DNA from: Actinomycetota bacterium
GTDB lineage: Bacteria; Actinomycetota; Actinomycetes; Propionibacteriales; Propionibacteriaceae
Direction of reading: 5' to 3'
DNA length: 6,642 nt
NCBI GenBank assembly: GCA_016213595.1
Contig: JACRAA010000121.1
Span: 1-6,642 of the forward strand
This document shows positions 1 through 5,508 of this stretch, in pieces. The position numbers and the translations under genes were made by a program. The notes below the pieces were generated by a model. It did not search any database. It saw nothing but the letters and a program-made list of their open reading frames with translations, and had not been told where the DNA came from. Within the stretch, counting starts at the first letter, position 1. Each line of letters begins with the position of its first letter.

Positions 1-203
1 CGTGCGATCGCGCCTGCTGCGTCCACGCACTGCACCTGGACGATGACCATGCCGATCGCTGAGACCAGGACGGCGAGCAGCGCAACCAGGCCGACCGAGG
101 CGAAGGCCGCCTCGACGGTGACGGCTCCCCGTTCCCGCCGATCTGGCTCCCTTCGTCGGATGCCCGTGGTCGACGGTCCGGTGGACCGTCGACCCTGAGA
201 CAT
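1..203 (-). CDS. TadE-like minor pilin (N-terminal part, runs off left edge)
   Basis: This is the first 67 codons of a TadE-family minor pilin of the tight-adherence (type IVc) pilus; the C-terminus lies outside the window. A basic leader of 26 residues (many Arg, ending RERG) is followed by AVTVEAAF and a hydrophobic helix at about residues 35-57. This is the class III prepilin layout: cleavage after G26 would leave A27 at +1 and E31 at +5, the glutamate that prepilin peptidases and assembly recognise. The ATG at 203 lies 2 nt beyond the stop of the upstream pilin gene. It has no good Shine-Dalgarno sequence, so translation is probably coupled. Gene order (pilin, then TadE) matches the M. 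tuberculosis Rv3656c-Rv3655c pair. The assignment rests on the N-terminal signature and position only. Confidence 0.8.
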   Translation of the reverse strand, partial: MSQGRRSTGPSTTGIRRREPDRRERGAVTVEAAFASVGLVALLAVLVSAIGMVIVQVQCVDAAGAIA

Positions 204-205
204 CG

Positions 206-424
206 TCACAAGAGCCCGAAGTGGCTGAAGATGAGCTTGATGATCGCGAGCACGAGCGTGAGGATCTGGTTGCGCACCTCGCCGTCGGTGATGATCTTGA
301 GCAGGAGGCCGCCGAAGGTGATCGTGCCGACCGTGAGCAGTGCGTTCTCGGCGGAGACAGCTCCACGGTCGAGGCGCTTCAGACGTGAGACAGCCCGGGA
401 CGACCTGGTGGCGAGTTCGGACAT
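206..424 (-). CDS. DUF4244-type Flp-like pilin, 72 aa
   Basis: Small pilin, the likely major or structural subunit of the tad pilus. A 21-residue basic leader (ends LDRG) is followed by AVSAENALL. Predicted prepilin-peptidase cleavage after G21 leaves a mature chain of 51 residues. A hydrophobic helix covers residues 28-42, followed by K43-I-I-T-D and a second hydrophobic stretch (54-72) that runs to the C-terminus. The ATG at 424 is chosen because GAAAGGA sits 6 nt upstream (431-437); a GTG at 463 in the same frame has no such site. E26 is the conserved +5 Glu. The next residue is N27, whereas classical Flp pilins have Tyr there (the EY pair). The gene stands apart from tadC by 117 bp and has its own promoter-like element, which suggests expression separate from the secretion machinery. 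Confidence 0.82.
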   Translation of the reverse strand: MSELATRSSRAVSRLKRLDRGAVSAENALLTVGTITFGGLLLKIITDGEVRNQILTLVLAIIKLIFSHFGLL

Positions 425-460
425 GACGGTTCCTTTCGTGAGCGGCGCCGGATCGCGCCT

Positions 461-517
461 CACCCCTGACCATGGGCACGAACCCTCTGATTCGTCACCC
501 GACCGTGAGGCTGTGGA
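461..517 (-). promoter_or_regulatory. Three-part upstream element of the pilin gene (copy 1)
   Basis: Written on the plus strand it holds CACCCCTGACCATGGGC (461-477), TTCGTCACCC (491-500) and CTGTGGA (511-517). The same blocks recur upstream of ssd at 4423-4479, with the same 10-nt gap between the last two and the same 57-bp overall length. Read toward the pilin gene, GTGACG (498-493) could be a -35 and CATGGT (474-469) a -10, 18 nt apart. That would start RNA near 462 and give a leader of about 38 nt carrying the GAAAGGA ribosome site. The repetition is seen directly; the promoter role is inferred. Confidence 0.5.
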
Positions 518-537
518 TCAGCGGCCGGCCCTGTGGA
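511..537. repeat. Direct repeat of CTGTGGA, 20-bp period
   Basis: CTGTGGA occurs at 511-517 and again at 531-537 in the same orientation, separated by a GC-rich segment containing the palindrome GGCCGGCC (523-530). On the minus strand these read TGATCCACA (520-512) and TTCTCCACA (540-532), which resemble DnaA-box cores. They sit between the tadC stop and the pilin promoter-like element, so they could be operator sites for a protein that binds two helical turns apart. No function is proven. Confidence 0.4.
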
Positions 538-541
538 GAAC

Positions 542-1288
542 TCAGCCCAGGATCGAGCCGAGGACCCCGGCGATCACAGGCACGACCCCCAGCAGGACGA
601 ACGCCGGACGGTAGCAGACGGAGACGGGGATGATCGTGCGCACTCCGACAGCCCTGGCTCGTGCGAGGGCTTCACCCTGTGCCGCGGCGCGAGCAGCCTC
701 GGCATGGCGAGCCAACAGGGTTCCCATCGCGGTGCCTGCCTCGCTGGCGCGAGCGAGGTCCCGGGCAAGGGGGCCCAAGACGTCGTCCTCTCGGAGCACA
801 GCCCAGGCGTCGCTGTCACCGAACCCGGTGGCGGTTCTGCCCACCACGCTTCCGAGTCGCTCTCCGACCAGCCCGCCAACAGCTCCGGCCACTGCACTCG
901 TGGCGCTTCTCAGTGGCATGCCCGACGCGACGCACGCCGCGAGAATGTCGAGGGCCCCAGGAAGCTCGGCGACGAGATCCGCCCTTGTCGCGGCGGCCCC
1001 ACCGGTCTCAAGCCTGCCGAGACCCCAGAAGATCACCGTCCCCACCGCTGCACCCGTCGCCAGCGGCAGGAGCGGCGGACCTCCGAGCAGCACGACGACG
1101 GCAGCGCCGGCGCCACCTCCGGCCAGCGCGCGCAACCGAGTTGGGAGGGAGGACGGCTTCGGCCTCAGCCACGCGGGAAGGGCGAGCCGGGGCACGTCCG
1201 CAAGGCGCCTCAGGGGATCCGCCGGCCAGGCCAGGTGAACGGCAAGGGCGCATGACGCGGCCCCGACGAGGGCGAACAAGCCGGTCAT
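542..1288 (-). CDS. tadC: TadC-like inner-membrane platform protein (type II secretion F domain)
   Basis: Inner-membrane platform subunit of the tad pilus, 248 residues, expected to pair with TadB and to be driven by the TadA ATPase. Hydrophobic segments lie at about 1-20, 57-69 and 71-91. A cytoplasmic T2SSF domain follows (about 105-205: LPGALDILAACVASGMPL and later ASEAGTAMG), and a final membrane stretch covers 213-247 (PAFVLLGVVPVIAGVLG). The PAFVLLGVVP ending is typical of actinobacterial TadC. The ATG at 1288 is chosen because it overlaps the tadB stop in TGATG and starts directly at a hydrophobic segment. Longer in-frame starts would run backward through the tadB repeat tract. The nearest SD-like run, GAGGGG (1304-1299), lies inside that tract, about 10 nt upstream. 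The gene ends 117 bp before the pilin gene. Confidence 0.88.
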   Translation of the reverse strand: MTGLFALVGAASCALAVHLAWPADPLRRLADVPRLALPAWLRPKPSSLPTRLRALAGGGAGAAVVVLLGGPPLLPLATGAAVGTVIFWGLGRLETGGAAATRADLVAELPGALDILAACVASGMPLRSATSAVAGAVGGLVGERLGSVVGRTATGFGDSDAWAVLREDDVLGPLARDLARASEAGTAMGTLLARHAEAARAAAQGEALARARAVGVRTIIPVSVCYRPAFVLLGVVPVIAGVLGSILG

Positions 1289-2232
1289 CACGGACCATCC
1301 CCTCGTGGCCGACCATCCCCTCGTGGCCGACCATCCCCTCGTCGCCCGCCGTCCCCTTGTGGCCGGCCGTCGCCTCGTCGCCCGCCGTCTCGTCGTCGCC
1401 GGCCTTCTCGTCGTCGGCGGCTGACACCCGGCCGCGGCGTCGCGTTCAGGACGAGCGCCTCCGTCCAGACCATCCCTGCACAGGCGAGACCGGTGCCCAA
1501 GAGCAGGCATGCGGGTCCCAGGAGTCCGGTCACGAAGAACTTCAGCGGCTCCCCGCCCAGCGCGAACCCTGCAGCGAGCCCGACCAGCGGCAGCACACCC
1601 AGCACCTGACCGCTCGCGCGCGGCCCCGCCAGCTCCGAGGCGACGACCCGCTCGATCTCATGGTCCCGGCGTACAGCCTCGGCGACTGCGGCGAGCGCCT
1701 GACCCAGCGGAGCACCCGTGCGTTCACCGACTTCCCAGGCCTGCGCGAGCCTCGCCAGGCCTTCCCCCCCAGGTCGTGCTCCTGCAGCTCTCAGCGCCCC
1801 GGCCACGTCCGCGCCGATCCGATGTGCGGCTGCGACTGGTTCCAGCACCTCACAGTCCTCAGCGGCGAGCGCCAGCGCACTGTCGGGGATGTAGCCGATC
1901 GCCACGAGTGACCCGATGAGGTCGCAGGCACGGGCGACCTCGCTCGCACGCCTACCGCGGGCACGACGGTGAGCTCCGGCGCGCACTGTGGCCGCCACGG
2001 TGACGAGGACGAGACCTGCCGACGCAGTGACCGCCCCGAGCCCCGGACCCCAACCGACCAGAGCGACGAGCCCGGCCGCGCACAGTGCCAGGACTAGGAG
2101 GCCCACTTCTCCGATCACGCCGTGCGAACGGGGCCGACGAGGGCCCAGGCGAAGGCTCAGACGACGTGTCCCGGGGTGCCTGACGACCAGCAGCGCGAGG
2201 ACTGCTGCTGCGACGGCGGCCAGCCCACTCAT
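1288..2232 (-). CDS. tadB: TadB-like inner-membrane platform protein with Arg/Gly/Asp repeat tail
   Basis: Partner of TadC in the tad pilus membrane platform, 314 residues. Hydrophobic segments lie at about 2-18, 42-61 and 65-83. The cytoplasmic T2SSF domain spans about 98-205 (ACDLIGSLVAIGYIPDSALALA, later WEVGERTGAPL), and two C-terminal membrane segments follow at 208-226 and 235-255. Unusually, residues from about 272 to 314 form an Arg-rich tail of six-residue repeats (consensus RPRGDG), encoded by an 18-bp DNA repeat. Two helices after the cytoplasmic domain and the positive charge both place the tail in the cytoplasm. The ATG at 2232 overlaps the tadA stop as ATGA; no SD is visible, so translation is probably coupled. 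Upstream in-frame extension would overlap tadA and is not supported. Confidence 0.87.
   Translation of the reverse strand: MSGLAAVAAAVLALLVVRHPGTRRLSLRLGPRRPRSHGVIGEVGLLVLALCAAGLVALVGWGPGLGAVTASAGLVLVTVAATVRAGAHRRARGRRASEVARACDLIGSLVAIGYIPDSALALAAEDCEVLEPVAAAHRIGADVAGALRAAGARPGGEGLARLAQAWEVGERTGAPLGQALAAVAEAVRRDHEIERVVASELAGPRASGQVLGVLPLVGLAAGFALGGEPLKFFVTGLLGPACLLLGTGLACAGMVWTEALVLNATPRPGVSRRRREGRRRRDGGRRGDGRPQGDGGRRGDGRPRGDGRPRGDGP
1293..1418. repeat. 18-bp tandem repeat, seven units, inside the 3' end of tadB
   Basis: Seven consecutive 18-bp units run from 1293 to 1418 (plus-strand unit GACCATCCCCTCGTGGCC). Units 1 and 2 (1293-1310, 1311-1328) are identical and unit 3 differs by one base. 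Units 4-7 are progressively diverged, which suggests recent expansion at the tadC-proximal end. Eighteen is a multiple of three, so unit gain or loss keeps the tadB frame. On the minus strand each fresh unit includes GAGGGGATGG, an SD-like run next to an out-of-frame ATG, and the last unit lies just ahead of the tadC start. Confidence 0.85.
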
Positions 2233-3374
2233 GAGGTGCCGAGGATCAACTCGAGGTCGTGGAGGCCTTCCTTGCACCTCAGGTGGCCCTCGGCCGTCAC
2301 CTCCAAGGCTCTCCTCGTCTCCACGAACCCTCCGACGCCTCGCTCCAGAACGGCCACGCCGCTGACGCGCCGTCCGTGGGAGTCACGCGAGACATGCACG
2401 ACCGCCCGTACAGCCGCGGCGATCTGGCTGTGGGCCGCCTCTCGCCCGAGGCCCCCGAGCGCCGCCAGTGCTTCCAGGCGCGCGGGTACGGTGTCCGGCG
2501 TGTTGGCGTGGAGCGTGCCGCATCCCCCCTCATGGCCGGTGTTGAGCGCGATGAGCAGGTCCACCAGCTCCGCCCCGCGCACCTCACCGACGACGATCCG
2601 GTCCGGACGCATCCGCAGCGCCTGACGTACGAGCTGGGTCATCGTCACGGCCCCCGCTCCCTCGGCATTGGCGACCCGGCCCTCCAGCCGGATGCAGTGC
2701 GGATGACCCGGGTCGAGCTCACGGGAGTCCTCCACGACGAGGATGCGCTCGCTGGGCGGGACGAGCGCGAGCAGCGACCCCAGCAGCGTTGTCTTCCCGC
2801 TCCCCGTGCCACCGGAGACGAGGAAGGCCACCTTCCGGGCGACCATCAGCCTCAGCACCTGCGCGACCTCAGGGTGGCACGTGCCGGATGTGACCCAGTC
2901 GTCGAGCGTCAGCCGGGTCCTGGCGGGGACGCGCAGCGACACGCAGGTGCCGACATCGGCCAGCCCCCCGAGGACGGCGTGGACCCGGGTACCGTCCGCC
3001 ATCCGCGCGTCGACGAACGGTGAGGCGTCGTCGAGCCGGCGCCCGACGGACGCAGCGAGCCGGACTGCGAGGCGGCGCACGTCGTCGTCGGAGTCGAACC
3101 GGACTGGAACCAGACGAAGGCCCTCCCCCGTATCCACGTACACCTCGTCCGGCCCGTTGACGAGCACGTCGGTGACGCCCGGCAGGCGGAGGAGCGGGTC
3201 GAGAGCTCCCGCGCCGACGCTGTCGCGGTGCAGCGCCTCCGACACGGCGAGGACGGTCGCGTCGGAGACGACCTGGCCGCACCATCGCAGCGCATCGCCG
3301 ATGTCGGCCGCGTCGGGTTCGCGCCCCAGCGTCGCGACCCTTGCGCGCACCGCCTCCCACTCGGCGGTGTTCAC
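2229..3374 (-). CDS. tadA: TadA/CpaF-type secretion ATPase
   Basis: Hexameric type II/IV secretion-system ATPase that powers tad pilus assembly at the cytoplasmic face of the membrane; 381 residues, normal for the actinobacterial form. An N-terminal helical region (1-60) leads into the N-terminal domain (LLRLPGVTDVLVNGPDEVYV, 61-80). The ATPase core has Walker A GGTGSGKT (188-195, K194), the Asp-box VVEDSREL with E215/D216, Walker B RIVVGEVRGAE (259-269, E264), and the His-box TGHEGGCGTLHAN (279-291, H281 and H289). All catalytic motifs are intact. The GTG start at 3374 overlaps the ssd stop as GTGA and is preceded by GGGGAGGAG with a spacing of 6 nt. The open frame extends further upstream to 3713, but that stretch lies antiparallel in frame over ssd and looks non-coding. 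It ends overlapping tadB by 4 nt. Confidence 0.95.
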   Translation of the reverse strand: MNTAEWEAVRARVATLGREPDAADIGDALRWCGQVVSDATVLAVSEALHRDSVGAGALDPLLRLPGVTDVLVNGPDEVYVDTGEGLRLVPVRFDSDDDVRRLAVRLAASVGRRLDDASPFVDARMADGTRVHAVLGGLADVGTCVSLRVPARTRLTLDDWVTSGTCHPEVAQVLRLMVARKVAFLVSGGTGSGKTTLLGSLLALVPPSERILVVEDSRELDPGHPHCIRLEGRVANAEGAGAVTMTQLVRQALRMRPDRIVVGEVRGAELVDLLIALNTGHEGGCGTLHANTPDTVPARLEALAALGGLGREAAHSQIAAAVRAVVHVSRDSHGRRVSGVAVLERGVGGFVETRRALEVTAEGHLRCKEGLHDLELILGTS

Positions 3375-4423
3375 GACGGCTCCTCCCCGGTGCCCAGCGC
3401 GCGAAGAACGGACGCGCAGGCACGCAGCCAGGCTCGGCCGGCCGCCCTGTCCGGCGGCACGCCTCGCTCCGCTGCCGCCGCCAGGTTCTTGTCGTACGGC
3501 ACCGTGCCGAGCAGCGGCAGCCCGACAGCCGCCGCGACCTCTGCGGGACGTACCGCCCCGCCGGGGCGAAGCCGTACGACGACTCCGGCATCCCTGAGGT
3601 CGGCCGCCCCACGCGTCATCCGCGCCGACGCCACCCCTCGTACATCCTGGCCGCACACCAGCACCGTCCGGTCGGACCCGCGCAGCCCCTCGCGCGCCCC
3701 CGCGTCGACACACCGACCCACGTCCATCACAACGAGTGCGCTCGAGCGTGCGAGGGACGCGAGAACCGCGGCGACAGAGTCTCGGGACACTGAGCTACTC
3801 GTCTCCCGGCTCATCGAGACGAGCGTGACGCCGTTCGCGACGGGCACGTGACCGGCCAGCTCCCCGATCTGGCCCCGGGCGGACTGCAGCTTGTCCCATC
3901 GCCAGCCGGCGGCCCGCTCCGCCCCGAGGAGCAGATCCAGTCCGCCCCCGAGCGGGTCGAGGTCGACGAGAGCGGTCGCACCGAGGGCCCCACCCGCGCT
4001 CGCCAGGCCAACCGCCAGCGTCGACGCACCGACGCCGCCCGAGCCACCGACCACGCAGATCCGAGATGTCCGCGCACCCACACCCGCACGTCCCGAGAGC
4101 ACGTCGGCCAGGCAGCCAGCGCCCTCCGGAAGCACGATGGTGGCGGCGCCCAGGGGTACCGATGCCGACAAGGCGGACGGGGGTGACGTGCCGTCCCCGA
4201 GCACGTACACCCCCTGCCTCGACGACAGTCCCATCCGCGCCGCCACGACGGCGACGTCGGCCCCGATGAGGACGACGCGCGCGTCTCGCCACGTGCCGAT
4301 CAGGGACTCTGCCTCCCGCACCCGCATGACGGGAGACTCCACCGCCGCCCCGGCCGCCGACACCGCCGCCGCAATCCCGTCGTCGGCCGTGCACAGCAGC
4401 GTCTCCTTCTTCGACTGCTCCAC
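3371..4423 (-). CDS. ssd: Ssd: CpaE/TadZ-like, septum-site-determining family protein
   Basis: First gene of the ssd-tadA-tadB-tadC unit, 350 residues. In this family an atypical receiver-like N-terminal domain (here about 7-115, LLCTADDG then RDARVVLIGADVA) precedes a MinD/ParA-like fold (about 121-345). Relatives localise the pilus machinery, and the M. tuberculosis homologue (Rv3660c) has been linked to septum regulation. The P-loop equivalent reads GGSGGVGAST (126-135): S128 stands where ParA/MinD have the signature Lys, and A133 where they have the catalytic Lys. ATP hydrolysis is therefore doubtful. The DLDPLGGGLDLLLG segment (154-167) keeps the following Asp-rich strand. GTG at 4423 has no SD but lies 6 nt from CATTGT, which suggests a leaderless start. 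Upstream starts are not convincing. Confidence 0.86.
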   Translation of the reverse strand: MEQSKKETLLCTADDGIAAAVSAAGAAVESPVMRVREAESLIGTWRDARVVLIGADVAVVAARMGLSSRQGVYVLGDGTSPPSALSASVPLGAATIVLPEGAGCLADVLSGRAGVGARTSRICVVGGSGGVGASTLAVGLASAGGALGATALVDLDPLGGGLDLLLGAERAAGWRWDKLQSARGQIGELAGHVPVANGVTLVSMSRETSSSVSRDSVAAVLASLARSSALVVMDVGRCVDAGAREGLRGSDRTVLVCGQDVRGVASARMTRGAADLRDAGVVVRLRPGGAVRPAEVAAAVGLPLLGTVPYDKNLAAAAERGVPPDRAAGRAWLRACASVLRALGTGEEPS

Positions 4424-4479
4424 ACCCCGACAATGGGCGCGCGCGCGTCCGTTTCGTCACCCCGATGCTGACCTGTGGA
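4423..4479 (-). promoter_or_regulatory. Three-part upstream element of ssd (copy 2)
   Basis: On the plus strand it holds CACCCCGACAATGGGC (4423-4438), TTCGTCACCC (4453-4462) and CTGTGGA (4473-4479). It matches the 57-bp element before the pilin gene: two blocks are exact with the same 10-nt gap, and the third differs by one indel and one base. Read toward ssd, GTGACG (4460-4455) and CATTGT (4435-4430) could be -35 and -10, separated by 19 nt. Transcription would then begin at or next to the GTG start. The 4474-4482 segment reads TTGTCCACA on the minus strand, the DnaA-box consensus known from high-GC actinobacteria. Confidence 0.5.
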
Positions 4480-4506
4480 CAACCCCCTCTCCCCGGCCAT
4501 CCACAG
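4473..4506. repeat. Inverted repeat CTGTGGA / TCCACAG in the divergent control region
   Basis: CTGTGGA at 4473-4479 and TCCACAG at 4500-4506 face each other across a 20-bp pyrimidine-rich spacer. They lie between divergent ssd and the methyltransferase gene, 50 nt from the ssd start and 75 nt from the methyltransferase start, so one bound protein could affect both. The arms are far apart for an RNA hairpin, so paired protein sites are more likely. The role is inferred. Confidence 0.4.
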
Positions 4507-4568
4507 CCTTCGCCGACCTGAACCCGGCCATGGGACACGAGGTCCCCGCGCATGGGGTGCTGCGTGGT

Positions 4569-4574
4569 TAGCAT
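4569..4574 (+). promoter_or_regulatory. -10-like TAGCAT placing a leaderless start at the methyltransferase ATG
   Basis: TAGCAT fits the TANNNT form of actinobacterial -10 elements and ends 7 nt before the ATG at 4582. RNA would then start at the ATG itself. There is no Shine-Dalgarno sequence in front of that ATG, which agrees with a leaderless mRNA. No good -35 is visible 16-18 nt upstream. Confidence 0.45.
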
Positions 4575-4581
4575 TTCGGTC

Positions 4582-5340
4582 ATGGCCCGACCGTTCCTCC
4601 CCGACTCCGCCGTGACGTGGCTCGTCGGTTCGGAGCCGAAGCGGGTCCTCGTCGTCGGTGCCGCCGGCCCGTACGCCACGGCCATCCGCGAGCAGGGCCA
4701 CGCAGTCCTCGTCCTCGACCGCGACCCTGAGCTTCTCGGCCGCCTCATCGGGAGCCGGCCCGATCTCGGTGGCGTCGTCGCACAGGCGGAGTCCATGCCG
4801 TTCGACGCTCAGCAGTTCGACCGGGTCGTGTGCGCGCAGAACCTCCACACGTTCGCACCCGGTCTGGTCCTCGCCGAGATCGGTCGAGTGCTGGCGCCGG
4901 GCGGGCGCCTGTGCCTGACCTACCTCACCCGGGACGACTCGGTCCCATGGGTCAAGCGCCTGGTGGGCGCCGTGCGTACCTACCTCCCTACTGCGATGAC
5001 CGGTGCCTACGGTGAGGAGTCGGTCCGCCTCGTCGAGGACTGCGACTACTTTCCCGTCGTGGAGACCCACACGAACCGCGTCTGGATCCCGTGCTCACGG
5101 CGCAACCTCGTCGACATGGCGCTGTCGGCGGGTGCGGACAGCCTCGACGAGGCAAGCCGTACAGGCCTGGCCAAGGCTGTCGGTGCCGTCTACGACGCGT
5201 CCGCTCGCCCGCCGGAGCCTCTCCAGCTGCCGTACCGGCTCGGCTGCTGGCGCGCCACCGTCGACCACTCCGAGCTCTCGCGGCCCCTGCCCGAGACCGA
5301 CGACGCCCTGCACATCTCCCTGAGCGCACCGACGAACTGA
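4582..5340 (+). CDS. Class I SAM-dependent methyltransferase, substrate unknown
   Basis: A 252-residue cytoplasmic enzyme of the Methyltransf_11-like class, expected to transfer a methyl group from S-adenosylmethionine. Visible motifs: motif I VLVVGAAGPYA (22-32; a G-x-x-G variant rather than G-x-G-x-G), the acidic end of strand 2 VLVLDRD (42-48), AESMPF (69-74), the strand-4 FDRVVCAQNLHTF (79-91), and EIGRVLAPGGRL (99-110). The C-terminal half (120-252) is family-specific, and I cannot assign a substrate from it. The ATG at 4582 is preferred over an in-frame ATG at 4552, because a TAGCAT -10-like box lies between them and the 4552 start has no ribosome site. It is transcribed away from ssd across a 158-bp shared control region and ends before a GC-rich hairpin. 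Any role in pilus modification would be speculation. Confidence 0.82.
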   Translation: MARPFLPDSAVTWLVGSEPKRVLVVGAAGPYATAIREQGHAVLVLDRDPELLGRLIGSRPDLGGVVAQAESMPFDAQQFDRVVCAQNLHTFAPGLVLAEIGRVLAPGGRLCLTYLTRDDSVPWVKRLVGAVRTYLPTAMTGAYGEESVRLVEDCDYFPVVETHTNRVWIPCSRRNLVDMALSAGADSLDEASRTGLAKAVGAVYDASARPPEPLQLPYRLGCWRATVDHSELSRPLPETDDALHISLSAPTN

Positions 5341-5350
5341 CGCACGAGAA

Positions 5351-5381
5351 CCCGGGCCGCCATCGCGCGAACGCGCCCGGG
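5351..5381 (+). terminator. Possible GC-rich hairpin terminator after the methyltransferase gene
   Basis: CCCGGGC (5351-5357) pairs with GCCCGGG (5375-5381), starting 10 nt after the stop. The loop contains a smaller CGCG-CGAA-CGCG hairpin (5364-5375) as an alternative fold. There is no T-run, which is common for actinobacterial terminators but makes the call less certain. Confidence 0.4.
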
Positions 5382-5474
5382 AGCAGCACAGCACCACCAC
5401 CTGACCACCCCGAAGCCCTGCCCTCGTGAGGAAGTGGGCTTGTCCGTACCTCCCCAGCCTCCCGTACCGCCGAC

Positions 5475-5480
5475 TAGGCT
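5475..5480 (+). promoter_or_regulatory. -10-like TAGGCT before the holin-like gene
   Basis: TAGGCT (TANNNT form) lies 28 nt before the GTG at 5509, giving a predicted leader of about 22 nt that contains GAGGAG. No -35 is recognisable at the usual distance; TTGTCC at 5440-5445 is too far away (29 nt). Weak call. Confidence 0.28.
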
Positions 5481-5508
5481 CAGTGCCAGCAGACCGTGAG
5501 GAGCCGCC

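Noticed and set aside
425..463. Upstream GTG start for the pilin at 463
   Set aside because: No ribosome site precedes it, while GAAAGGA lies 6 nt before the ATG at 424. The shorter form has a normal prepilin leader length.
1293..1418. RGD repeats as a surface adhesin or integrin-binding motif
   Set aside because: The tail follows two membrane helices after a cytoplasmic domain and is strongly basic, so it should be cytoplasmic. RGD arises from the repeat unit.
661..1911. Long plus-strand open frame (416 codons) opposite tadC and tadB
   Set aside because: It lies fully antisense to two well-supported tad genes. Its predicted protein is Arg/Pro/Ser-rich with low complexity and no recognisable domain, as expected for a high-GC shadow frame.
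2743..3597. Plus-strand open frame of 284 codons opposite tadA and ssd
   Set aside because: It is antisense to intact tadA motifs. Its Arg/Ser/Pro/Ala-rich composition without hydrophobic core or motif indicates a shadow.
3375..3713. N-terminal extension of the TadA frame upstream of 3374
   Set aside because: The extension overlaps ssd out of frame and is low-complexity Arg/Gly. The GTG at 3374 has a strong GGGGAGGAG site and a GTGA overlap with the ssd stop.
4473..4506. Chromosomal replication origin based on DnaA-box-like sites
   Set aside because: There are only two sites here, no AT-rich unwinding region and no dnaA, dnaN or similar neighbour. A regulatory use is more plausible.
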